The notes: generated from the sequence alone by a model not told the origin. 10,029 nt of DNA from Acutalibacter sp. (GCA_022801475.1 JAAWSH010000037.1:1-10029); one strand, 5' to 3'. Positions 1 to 5,318 are shown, counted from the stretch's first letter. Made by a program: numbers and translations.

Positions 1-1
1 A

Positions 2-232
2 AGCGTGGACGAGCTGGTGGCCGCCGCCAAAGACGGCACGTTAGAGGAGTGCTGGGGCAGCGGCACCGCGGCGGTGATCTCCCCAGTGGGGGCCCTGCGG
101 TTTGGAGACGAGGTTATGCCCATCTCCGGCGGCGGCATTGGCCCTGTAAGCCAAAAGCTGTACGATACGGTCACGGGCATCCAGACCGGAAAGCTGGCCG
201 ATGAATTCGGATGGACGGTGGAAGTAAAATAA
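2..232 (+). CDS. ilvE: Branched-chain amino-acid aminotransferase, C-terminal fragment (5' end outside window)
   Basis: This PLP enzyme of fold type IV interconverts Leu/Ile/Val and their 2-keto acids using glutamate. The visible part is the last ~76 residues. It carries the family hallmark GSGTAAVISPVG, in which the Gly-Thr-Ala loop contacts the cofactor phosphate, followed by a GIGPVSQKLYDTVTGIQTG segment and the usual FGWTVEV ending. These match the C-terminus of the larger bacterial/eukaryotic-type BCAT branch. The catalytic lysine lies upstream of the window. The in-frame GTG at position 5 is internal and is not a start. The stop codon overlaps the start of the next gene (TAATG), so the two are probably cotranscribed. 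Frame and family are clear; the exact substrate preference is inferred. Confidence 0.88.
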   Translation, partial: SVDELVAAAKDGTLEECWGSGTAAVISPVGALRFGDEVMPISGGGIGPVSQKLYDTVTGIQTGKLADEFGWTVEVK

Positions 233-591
233 TGGACGAGAACACCATTTTGCGGGGAATTTTGGACAGCTATCCCTATCCCATTGTCTTTGTGGACAGC
301 ACCTTTACCATCCGCTATATGAACCGCTACGCCCAGTACCACTATTACCAGGAGCGGGGCTACCAAGACCTGATTGGCAAAAGCCTGTTCCTCTGCCACG
401 ACAAAGAGGGCTCTCGAGAGCGCATCCGGGCGGCCTATGAGAAGATGAAAAGCGACGGCAAAGAGGTCTTTGTAGGGGTAAATCTGCGCAACCAGCGTAT
501 TTATATGCAGCCGGTACGCAACCAGGCGGGAGAGCTAATCGGCTTTTTCGAGCGGTTTGAGCTGAACCTGTATATGGAAAAGAAACTGTAA
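232..591 (+). CDS. Small single-domain PAS protein
   Basis: This 119-residue protein appears to be one PAS sensor fold and nothing else. The N-terminus (ILDSYPYPIVFVDSTFTIRYMN) is the typical PAS A/B strand pair. It is followed by a helical section with LIGKSLFLCHDKEGSRERI, and then strands ending in QAGELIGFFERFEL. I see no histidine kinase, GGDEF, DNA-binding or membrane segment, so it may be a ligand- or redox-sensing adaptor that acts through a partner. I chose the ATG at 232 because it overlaps the stop of the upstream aminotransferase gene (TAATG), which favours translational coupling. A longer in-frame start at 211 would lie inside that gene and add only seven unconserved residues. Ligand and partner are unknown. 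Confidence 0.8.
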   Translation: MDENTILRGILDSYPYPIVFVDSTFTIRYMNRYAQYHYYQERGYQDLIGKSLFLCHDKEGSRERIRAAYEKMKSDGKEVFVGVNLRNQRIYMQPVRNQAGELIGFFERFELNLYMEKKL

Positions 592-605
592 TGGAGGGTT
601 CCCCC

Positions 606-1547
606 ATGCTAAAAGGACTTTCGGTGATTGAATGCCCCTACTGCTACAACCGCTGGCAAGTGGACCCCACCGCCGTCCCTTATCGCCTAAGCGACCCGGT
701 CAAGAGGTTTTCTCAGCGCCGGGACGTGGACCTATACCGCCTGTGCGGGGTCTATGGCAAAACCGGCGCTCCAGTGGAGACAGTAGAGGTGGACCACCGC
801 AGCCACCCAGACCTGCCCCCCAGCTTTGCCGTGCCCCGGGATTTTTCCGATAAGGTCTGCGGCGCGCTGCTGCGGGGCCGGGCGGTGGCTGTGGCCGGGG
901 GCTACTGCTGCTATGCCCCGGCGGTGGCGGGGGGCATTCAGCGAGCCATTGGTACAGACAAAAAGCTGGGCGTGGTTTGGGTAGACGCCCATGCGGACAA
1001 CCGCGTTATCGAAACCCTAAACCGCCCCACCCGGTTTGTTGGCTTCCCCCTTTCGGCCCTGGCCGGACAGACTTATCCCCAGTGGCGCACCCAGGGCTGC
1101 GGCCTGGCGGAGCCTATCAGCGGCCAAAACGTACTGGTCAGCGACGGCAGGCTGAACGACCCGGACTTTGACGAAAATATGCGGACGGCGGGTATGACGC
1201 ACCTGGACGCCGCCGCCTTTGACGCACAGGACCGTTGGCGGGCGGCCGTGGAGGAACTGGCGGCCCGGGTAGACGCGCTGTACCTTTCGGTAGACGCGGA
1301 CATCCTTAGCCCGGAGTATATTCCCGCCTATGAGCAAAATGAGCCCGGGGGCCATGACATTGACACCGTGATGCGGAACATCCGCCTGGTGATGGAAACT
1401 GGTAAGGTGCTGGCCTACTCTCTGTTTTGTGTGGATTTCGACCACTACCACCAGGGGGGCGAATGGACGTATTTAAGCGGCATGAAGCTGCTGGCCGCCG
1501 GCCTGGAGAGCTGGCGGGAAATGCCGGAGGAACTGCTGCAAAAATAG
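606..1547 (+). CDS. Arginase/agmatinase-superfamily (ureohydrolase fold) protein
   Basis: A 313-residue protein with binuclear-metal ureohydrolase signatures: DAHAD at residues 127-131 and SVDAD at 228-232, then a Pro and a Gly-Gly further on (IPAYEQNEPGG). The usual GGDHS box is GGYCC (98-102), so the first metal-ligand histidine is replaced by Cys; the other five expected ligands (D127, H129, D131, D230, D232) are present. Canonical members hydrolyse arginine, agmatine, formiminoglutamate or guanidine-type substrates, but the altered box means the substrate cannot be named. The N-terminus contains a CPYC pair. I chose the ATG at 606 because GGAGGG at 594-599 lies six bases upstream; an ATG at 591 would overlap the PAS gene stop but lacks a site of its own. 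Probable last gene of the operon. Confidence 0.82.
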   Translation: MLKGLSVIECPYCYNRWQVDPTAVPYRLSDPVKRFSQRRDVDLYRLCGVYGKTGAPVETVEVDHRSHPDLPPSFAVPRDFSDKVCGALLRGRAVAVAGGYCCYAPAVAGGIQRAIGTDKKLGVVWVDAHADNRVIETLNRPTRFVGFPLSALAGQTYPQWRTQGCGLAEPISGQNVLVSDGRLNDPDFDENMRTAGMTHLDAAAFDAQDRWRAAVEELAARVDALYLSVDADILSPEYIPAYEQNEPGGHDIDTVMRNIRLVMETGKVLAYSLFCVDFDHYHQGGEWTYLSGMKLLAAGLESWREMPEELLQK

Positions 1548-1548
1548 C

Positions 1549-1582
1549 AAAAGAGAGCGAACCCTGAGGGCCGCTCTCTTTT
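1549..1582. terminator. Bidirectional intrinsic terminator between convergent genes
   Basis: An 11-bp perfect stem pairs AAAAGAGAGCG (1549-1559) with CGCTCTCTTTT (1572-1582) around a 12-nt loop. The A-run on the left and T-run on the right make it usable in both directions. It sits exactly between the arginase-family stop (1547) and the minus-strand phosphodiesterase stop (1583). Confidence 0.88.
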
Positions 1583-2140
1583 TCATTGCAAACCATCCAA
1601 GGCCAGCCGGTCCATCTCTTCCCCCTCCAAGGTTTTCCACAGGAAGAGCCCGTCCTCTAAAACCATATAGCCCCGCCAGCTCCCCTCTTTGGGCAGGGCC
1701 GCCGAGCCGGGGTTCAGGTACCACCAGCCCCCCGGGGTACGGGTCTTGGCTGGAACATGGGTGTGCCCATGAAGAAGGACCCCTTCTGGGGGCAGGGCCG
1801 GGGGGTTCTGCTGATGATAGACATGGCCATGGGTGGCAAAGACCATGTGCCCGGCAGTCTCCAAAAGGCAGTACGGGGCCAGCGCTGGAAAGTCCAGCAC
1901 CATCTGGTCCACTGGAGCCTCGCAGTTGCCCCCCACGCAGAAGATCCGGGCCGCGCAGTCGTTCAGCAGCCGGGCCACCTCTTTGGGGGCATAGCCAGGG
2001 GGCAGGTCATTGCGGGGGCCATGATATAGCAGGTCCCCCAACAGCAGCAGCCGGTGGGCGCCCTCTCGCTGAAAAGCCGAGAGCACCCCCTGGCAGGCGG
2101 GCTCGCTGCCGTGAAGGTCTGAAGCGATCAGCCATTTCAT
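1583..2140 (-). CDS. yfcE: YfcE-type metallophosphodiesterase
   Basis: A 185-residue calcineurin-like phosphoesterase with every binuclear-metal motif in order: SDLHG (D8, H10), GDLLYHG (D36), GGNCE (N72), THGH (H104) and GHTH (H125, H127). Its length and motif spacing match the YfcE/MJ0936 branch, small cytosolic Mn-dependent phosphodiesterases that act on generic phosphodiesters in vitro and whose natural substrate is uncertain. The start at 2140 is set by the conserved MKWLIASDLHG beginning and by AAAGGAG (plus-strand 2150-2156) nine bases upstream; the reading frame stays open for 57 more codons upstream, but those residues do not belong to the fold. Its leader has a tandem 9-base repeat that overlaps the ribosome binding site. 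Convergent with the arginase-family gene. Confidence 0.9.
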   Translation of the reverse strand: MKWLIASDLHGSEPACQGVLSAFQREGAHRLLLLGDLLYHGPRNDLPPGYAPKEVARLLNDCAARIFCVGGNCEAPVDQMVLDFPALAPYCLLETAGHMVFATHGHVYHQQNPPALPPEGVLLHGHTHVPAKTRTPGGWWYLNPGSAALPKEGSWRGYMVLEDGLFLWKTLEGEEMDRLALDGLQ

Positions 2141-2152
2141 AGTAGCATACTC

Positions 2153-2174
2153 CTTTGCGGTAAATCTTTGCGGT
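2153..2174. repeat. Tandem 9-mer in the yfcE leader overlapping its ribosome binding site
   Basis: CTTTGCGGT occurs at 2153-2161 and again at 2166-2174, separated by four bases. Read on the minus strand, the copies (ACCGCAAAG) lie just upstream of yfcE, and the proximal one supplies part of the AAAGGAG Shine-Dalgarno site. A short GGTCC/GGACC hairpin (2172-2184) adjoins the distal copy. Function is unknown; it could be chance. Confidence 0.4.
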
Positions 2175-2368
2175 CCTATGGACCTGTTTGAAAATAGCAG
2201 AATGCCGGATCTTTGCCCCAGAAAAAATATTGAGGGGACACAGCCCTGTTCAGGAGAAATCCATGGATCCCCCTCTGGTGATGGACGAGGGCTTGACAAT
2301 AGAGGAAACAAGGTCTTTTTGCCCAGAAGCGGTCCATTGCAAAAAGAAAACCGTGCGCTGCGCGCGGC

Positions 2369-2427
2369 TCCCCGTCAGCTCTTCCGATTCACGAGGATCT
2401 TTGACGGGGAAAGGGGCCAAAAGATCC
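2369..2427. repeat. Two interleaved inverted repeats (alternative stems or pseudoknot)
   Basis: TCCCCGTCA (2369-2377) is the perfect complement of TGACGGGGA (2402-2410), while GGATCTTT (2395-2402) is the perfect complement of AAAGATCC (2420-2427). The second stem begins inside the loop of the first and shares base 2402 with it, so as RNA they would form either competing hairpins or a pseudoknot. Confidence 0.45.
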
Positions 2428-2466
2428 CCCGGCAACCTGGGCATAAGAGTCCTGCATAGTAAGCGC

Positions 2467-2498
2467 GCTGGAAAATCGGTCCATACCGGTTTTCCAGC
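2467..2498. repeat. 14-bp stem with 4-nt loop
   Basis: Positions 2467-2480 (GCTGGAAAATCGGT) pair with 2485-2498 (ACCGGTTTTCCAGC) around the loop CCAT, with one G-U pair and no mismatch. There is no T-run on either side, so a terminator is unlikely. Confidence 0.65.
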
Positions 2499-2528
2499 AG
2501 AACGGCGCGGGCACCCCCATGCCGCCAG

Positions 2529-2584
2529 GTTCAAAGAGGAGATACCTCTAGCTATCTCCTCCAAAGGTATCTCCTCTTTTGAAC
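2529..2584. repeat. 18-bp inverted repeat with an internal competing arm
   Basis: The left arm 2529-2546 pairs fully with the right arm 2566-2584, apart from one bulged base. The loop contains TATCTCCTC (2553-2561), an exact copy of the right-arm core (2568-2576), so the left arm can pair with either copy. There is no T-run after the hairpin. Confidence 0.65.
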
Positions 2585-2606
2585 TGCGTTAACTATAACC
2601 CGGCAC

Positions 2607-2768
2607 CTTAAGGCAACATCGCACAAAGATTGTGCGCAAGCGAAAGCTGTGCGAAATAGTACGGTTGTACTATGACGGAAAATATGCAAGCAAATCGTGC
2701 GCAAAGCCCACGAGCATGTTTGCACGAGCAGGTCTGCTCGTGCGGTCTTTGTGCGGTGCTGCCTTAAG
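2607..2768. repeat. 162-bp unit with 23-bp terminal inverted repeats (MITE-like or structured RNA)
   Basis: The left end 2607-2629 and right end 2746-2768 are complementary at 21 of 23 positions by Watson-Crick pairing, with one more G-U pair and one A/C mismatch; both ends begin CTTAAGGCA when read inwards. Inside are a perfect 7-bp hairpin (2656-2662 with 2667-2673), a 10-bp palindromic arm (2722-2731 with 2734-2743) and a direct repeat CACGAGCA (2709-2716, 2723-2730) that could compete for that arm. It encodes no plausible protein. The flanks show only a weak near-repeat (TATAACCCGG versus TATACCGG), so target-site duplication is not established. Confidence 0.6.
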
Positions 2769-2828
2769 TATACCGGAAAAAACCACGGGCCGCAAGAGGA
2801 AATTTACCCCGCGAATGGGGTTTGGGGC

Positions 2829-2857
2829 TTGACGTGGGGCGAAAAATCGGTTATAAT
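2829..2857 (+). promoter_or_regulatory. Sigma-A promoter of the tRNA-Thr gene
   Basis: TTGACG (2829-2834) and TATAAT (2852-2857) are separated by exactly 17 bp, a near-perfect vegetative promoter. Transcription would start near 2864, about 23 bases before the mature tRNA end. Confidence 0.9.
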
Positions 2858-2886
2858 AAATGCCGTTGGTTATGCTATTCTTTTTT

Positions 2887-2962
2887 GCTGGATTAGCTCA
2901 TTCGGTAGAGCACATCACTCGTAATGATGAGGTGGTCGGTTCGATTCCGACATCCAGCTCCA
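2887..2962 (+). tRNA. tRNA-Thr (anticodon CGU)
   Basis: A complete cloverleaf of 76 nt including an encoded CCA end. The acceptor stem is GCTGGAT with ATCCAGC, the D-stem GCTC with GAGC, the anticodon arm CATCA-CTCGTAA-TGATG, and the T-arm GTCGG-TTCGATT-CCGAC. The loop shows anticodon CGT, reading the threonine codon ACG. It has its own promoter and terminator, so it is a single-gene transcript. Its 3' end faces a recombinase remnant, consistent with past use as an integration target. Confidence 0.95.
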
Positions 2963-2966
2963 AGAG

Positions 2967-3008
2967 AACCCCTAGAAGTTACTGGACTTCTAGGGGTTAT
3001 CCTTTTTT
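2967..3008 (+). terminator. Intrinsic terminator of the tRNA-Thr gene
   Basis: A 13-bp perfect stem pairs AACCCCTAGAAGT (2967-2979) with ACTTCTAGGGGTT (2986-2998) around the loop TACTGG, followed by a run of six T (3003-3008). It begins five bases after the tRNA CCA end. Confidence 0.93.
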
Positions 3009-3087
3009 ATCACACTATCTGGCCCCAAGCCACAAAGATATACAAAAGGACATACGCTCTCAAAATATCGAATACTTTACCACAAAG

Positions 3088-3117
3088 AAAAGGCCGGGGA
3101 TTTGCTCCCGGTCTTTT
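3088..3117 (-). terminator. Hairpin terminator downstream of the recombinase remnant
   Basis: AAAAGGCCGGG (3088-3098) pairs with CCCGGTCTTTT (3107-3117), with one G-U pair and an 8-nt loop. Read on the minus strand it follows the recombinase stop by four bases and leads into a T-rich stretch, as expected for that gene's original terminator. It could also act on the plus strand. Confidence 0.75.
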
Positions 3118-3121
3118 GCTT

Positions 3122-3343
3122 TTATTCCCCATTTCCCGCCGCTTCCAGAGTCTGCCGGAAAATATCCCCCGCCCGCCTGACGCTCTCCTCATCCGCATGG
3201 GGGTACATTCTCAAGGTTGTGGACTTGTCCGCGTGGCCCAGTTTTTCACTCACCGAGGCCCCGTCTGCTCCGTTAGTGATGGCTACATTGGCAAGCGGTG
3301 GCCCAGCCGCGCCGCTATAAACGCCGCAGCCCCGGCATGGCGG
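3122..3343 (-). pseudogene. Tyrosine recombinase (phage/ICE integrase) remnant, C-terminal tail only
   Basis: Minus-strand translation from the TAA at 3122-3124 backwards gives a tail with ITNGADGASVSEKLGHADK followed by STTLRMYPHADE, the LGH box and catalytic-tyrosine region of tyrosine recombinases. The family places the nucleophile in the TLRMY segment. The frame runs only 73 codons before an upstream in-frame stop (3344-3346), and the HxLRH box expected about a dozen residues before this segment is missing. A neighbouring frame has an LGH in the right place that could be its decayed relic. The core-binding and N-terminal domains are absent; full proteins are usually 300-400 residues. It points toward the 3' end of the tRNA-Thr gene, the usual position for an element integrated there. 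It cannot be a working recombinase. Confidence 0.82.
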
Positions 3344-3500
3344 TCAACTCCAGAGCCAGCTGATTGGGTGGGGCCCGCGCCTCTGGCACCGGCGGGGCCG
3401 GGCTGGGACCGGTCATTGCCAAGGAGACCGTTACCCCGCGCGGGGGTAGGCGGAATGCAAAGATGAAGCCGTACTGTTTACGGCCCCCCTGGCCGCCCAT
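3344..3500. other. GC-rich stretch with no supported gene
   Basis: This lies between the recombinase remnant and the van operator. A 61-codon minus-strand frame (3315-3500) crosses it but has no recognisable domain, and the GATAATCCTAAG before its ATG is not a good ribosome site. It probably contains decayed remains of the same integrated element. A short palindrome (TACCCCGCG at 3432-3440 with CGGGGGTA after it) is the only local structure noted. Confidence 0.4.
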
Positions 3501-3539
3501 CTTAGGATTATCTTAGGAAAGTCCCAACCTTAAGTTAAA
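3501..3539 (+). promoter_or_regulatory. Candidate response-regulator operator upstream of the van operon
   Basis: CTTAGGATTAT (3501-3511) is followed directly by CTTAGGAAAGT (3512-3522), and a related CTTAAGTTAAA lies at 3529-3539. Two head-to-tail sites with an 11-bp period are the usual footprint of an OmpR/PhoB-family dimer, the family to which VanR belongs. The array ends close to where the -35 element would be. The link to VanR is inference from context, since no regulator gene is in the window. Confidence 0.5.
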
Positions 3540-3555
3540 GAACCCAGCGCTTTTA

Positions 3556-3566
3556 TGTGGTATGAT
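3556..3566 (+). promoter_or_regulatory. Extended -10 promoter of the van operon
   Basis: TGTGGTATGAT contains a TATGAT -10 (3561-3566) preceded by the TGN extension (3558-3560). The position 17 bp upstream reads AAGAAC, which is not a -35 element. This fits an activator-dependent promoter served by the repeats just upstream. Transcription would start near 3573, giving a leader of about 150 nt. Confidence 0.5.
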
Positions 3567-3586
3567 GTCAGTAACGCATTTGAGAA

Positions 3587-3664
3587 CCGGCAGCTGCCAA
3601 TGCTGAAACAGGCGGCAGAGCTGCCGGCTCAACAAAGAAGATTGCTTCGAAGCATTGCTTCTTT
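3587..3664 (+). promoter_or_regulatory. Two leader hairpins ahead of the van operon
   Basis: CCGGCAGCT (3587-3595) is the perfect complement of AGCTGCCGG (3619-3627). A second hairpin pairs AAAGAAG (3634-3640) with CTTCTTT (3658-3664) and has a self-complementary GCTTCGAAGC near its tip. Neither is followed by a T-run, so simple attenuation is not shown; roles in mRNA stability or leader folding are possible. Confidence 0.45.
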
Positions 3665-3726
3665 GAACTGCGTGAACAATACGTACCAGTGGGAACGCGA
3701 ATTTTTTTACTTAGGAGGAATGACTT

Positions 3727-4542
3727 ATGACAGAGAAAACCATGGAGCGCAGGCGGAGGTACCAGCAGCGGCATAGGAGGAACACCATCGCCACTTGGAC
3801 CGTAGGCGCGGTTTGCGCGGCTATGCTGGTGTTTTTGGCGGCAATGGGGTGCATGGACTATGTGAAAAAGCTCCCGCCCCCGGAGAGCTCCGGCCTGCCC
3901 GGATTGGCTTTAGGAGAACCCAAACAGGAGACGCCCGTCCAGGATAATCCAATCAGCCAGCCCCAAGAGCCAACGGTCTACGAGGACGGCACAGACTGGA
4001 ACCTGCGGCTGGTGAACCGCTGGAATGCTGTCCCAGCGGGGTACAGTGTGAACCTCCAGGAACTGCCCGGCGGAGAACAGGTGGACGAGCGTATCTATGA
4101 GCCCTTAATGGAAATGCTGGAGGCCGCCAGAGAGGGCAACTGGGACGAAGTGCCCCGGGTGATCTCCGGCTACCGCACCCAGGAGGTGCAGCAGGGACTT
4201 TACGATGCCGAGGTGAACAAATACAAGTCCCAGGGGTATTCAGAGGAGGACGCAAAGGCCGAGGCTGGCAAGTGGGTGGCTGTCCCCGGCACCAGCGAGC
4301 ACCAGCTGGGATTGGCCATAGACGTGGAGGGAGCCACCTACGACGTGTTCCTCTGGCTGCAAGAGAACAGCTACAAGTACGGGTTCATTTTCCGGTATCC
4401 CGGCAGCAAAACGGACATTACCGGCACAGTGGAGGAGGTGTGGCACTACCGCTATGTGGGGGTGGAGGCCGCCACGCAGATGTATGAACAGGGGCTTTGC
4501 CTGGAGGAATATGTGGAAATGAAAGGCGGGGAAGAATCATGA
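3727..4542 (+). CDS. vanY: VanY-like membrane-anchored D,D-carboxypeptidase (first copy)
   Basis: A 271-residue M15B zinc peptidase that would remove the terminal D-Ala from peptidoglycan precursors outside the membrane. Residues 1-20 are strongly basic, about 22-42 form a single hydrophobic anchor, 46-85 a Pro/Gln-rich linker, and the catalytic domain starts near 90. Zinc and catalytic positions are visible: SEHQLGLAID (H192, D199) and EVWH (E237, H240), with SGYRT (R150) as the substrate arginine. AGGAGG at 3713-3718 lies eight bases before the ATG. It is the first gene of the operon, and its stop overlaps the next start (ATGA). It shares the unusual QGLCLEEY ending with the next copy and with VanXY. 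It may act on tetra/pentapeptide ends generally rather than only in resistance. Confidence 0.85.
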   Translation: MTEKTMERRRRYQQRHRRNTIATWTVGAVCAAMLVFLAAMGCMDYVKKLPPPESSGLPGLALGEPKQETPVQDNPISQPQEPTVYEDGTDWNLRLVNRWNAVPAGYSVNLQELPGGEQVDERIYEPLMEMLEAAREGNWDEVPRVISGYRTQEVQQGLYDAEVNKYKSQGYSEEDAKAEAGKWVAVPGTSEHQLGLAIDVEGATYDVFLWLQENSYKYGFIFRYPGSKTDITGTVEEVWHYRYVGVEAATQMYEQGLCLEEYVEMKGGEES

Positions 4543-5318
4543 CCATGGAAAACCGCAGAGATAGAATGACAAAAAAACACGCGGAACACAAGGAGCCTGC
4601 GCGCTTGAAAACAGAGTGGGTGGTAATAATGGCTGGCTTCTTGGGTCTAACGGCATGGCTAAGCGCTGTGCTGCTGCCGTGGGCGGGGCATAGGTTTTCC
4701 ACCAGTCTGGAGCCATCCCCGGCCTTTATGGAAGCACAGGAGGTGCCAGGCTGGAACCTGATCCTGGTGAACCCCTGGAACAGCCTGCCCGAGAGCTATC
4801 AGGTGCCGCTGCTGGATTTGGGCAGTGGGGAAAAGATAGACCGCCGCTGTTACGGGGCGCTTCAGGATATGCTGGACGGCTGCCGGGCCGCTGGGATGGA
4901 ACCGCTTATCTGTTCCGCGTACCGCAGCCAGGAGACCCAGGAACAGCTATTTGCGGATCAGGTGGAGCAGTGGACATCCCAGGGATATTCTTTGGAAGAG
5001 GCCAAGGCCGAGGCGGGAAAAGTGGTGGCTGTTCCCGGAACCAGCGAACACCAGCTAGGCTTGGCAGTAGATATTGTAGACATCACAAACCAGATGCTGA
5101 ACGAAAGCCAGGAGGACACGCCCGTGCAGCAGTGGCTTATGGAAAACAGCTGGAAATACGGCTTTATTCTGCGGTATCCCAACGGGAAGAGCGACGCGAC
5201 AGGAATCATATATGAGCCTTGGCACTACCGCTATGTGGGGGTGGAAGCCGCCACGCAGATGTATGAACAAGGGCTATGCCTGGAGGAATATTTGGAAACC
5301 AGGGAGGTTCTGCCATGA
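4539..5318 (+). CDS. vanY: VanY-like membrane-anchored D,D-carboxypeptidase (second copy)
   Basis: A 259-residue paralogue of the gene before it. Layout: basic N-terminus (1-25), one membrane anchor (about 27-48), a shorter linker, and the M15B catalytic domain from about 70. Motifs: SAYRS (R129), SEHQLGLAVD (H171, D178) and EPWH (E226, H229). Relative to the first copy it has a ~10-residue insertion (NQMLNESQED) after the D178 motif, near the active-site entrance, so the substrate range may differ. The start at 4539 is the ATGA overlap with the previous stop; a further ATG six bases on is possible. The last ~80 bases of the catalytic domain are nearly identical to the first copy at DNA level, mostly including synonymous positions, which suggests duplication with gene conversion. 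Confidence 0.83.
   Translation: MTMENRRDRMTKKHAEHKEPARLKTEWVVIMAGFLGLTAWLSAVLLPWAGHRFSTSLEPSPAFMEAQEVPGWNLILVNPWNSLPESYQVPLLDLGSGEKIDRRCYGALQDMLDGCRAAGMEPLICSAYRSQETQEQLFADQVEQWTSQGYSLEEAKAEAGKVVAVPGTSEHQLGLAVDIVDITNQMLNESQEDTPVQQWLMENSWKYGFILRYPNGKSDATGIIYEPWHYRYVGVEAATQMYEQGLCLEEYLETREVLP

Larger units (their letters stand above)
2141..2828. other. Long non-coding, hairpin-rich intergenic region
   Basis: Nearly 700 bp separate the yfcE start from the tRNA promoter. Several open frames of 60-134 codons cross it on both strands, but none has a convincing ribosome binding site, a recognisable domain or gene-like composition. It contains many inverted repeats: 2369-2377 with 2402-2410, 2395-2402 with 2420-2427, 2467-2498, 2529-2584, and the 162-bp unit 2607-2768. 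It may hold a structured RNA, a long yfcE leader or non-autonomous mobile-element debris. I cannot tell which from sequence alone. Confidence 0.6.

Noticed and set aside
1757..2029. 90-codon plus-strand frame opposite yfcE
   Set aside because: It is the antisense of a conserved metallophosphoesterase whose motifs are all in the other strand.
2293..2321. TTGACA at 2293-2298 as a promoter
   Set aside because: The position 17 bp downstream reads through a T-run with no -10 element, and no gene follows.
2395..2460. SAM-riboswitch resemblance (a CCCGGCAACCTGGGC-like stretch)
   Set aside because: Only the short GGCAACC core matches; the preceding stems and spacing of the SAM-I aptamer are missing, and no methionine gene follows.
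2178..2592. Plus-strand open frames of 93 and 134 codons in the yfcE-tRNA gap
   Set aside because: They overlap each other and several inverted repeats, lack a clear ribosome binding site, and their translations show no domain or gene-like composition.
2860..3466. Open frames of 106 and 180 codons reading through the tRNA and beyond
   Set aside because: They cross a certain tRNA gene, its terminator and the minus-strand recombinase remnant, so they are chance frames.
3315..3500. 61-codon minus-strand frame before the recombinase remnant
   Set aside because: There is no ribosome binding site and no recognisable domain; its start abuts the candidate operator, and it is more likely decayed DNA.
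2967..3550. A repeat of the tRNA-Thr 3' end as an attachment site next to the recombinase remnant
   Set aside because: I found no second copy of the T-arm/acceptor sequence within the window, so attL/attR cannot be assigned.
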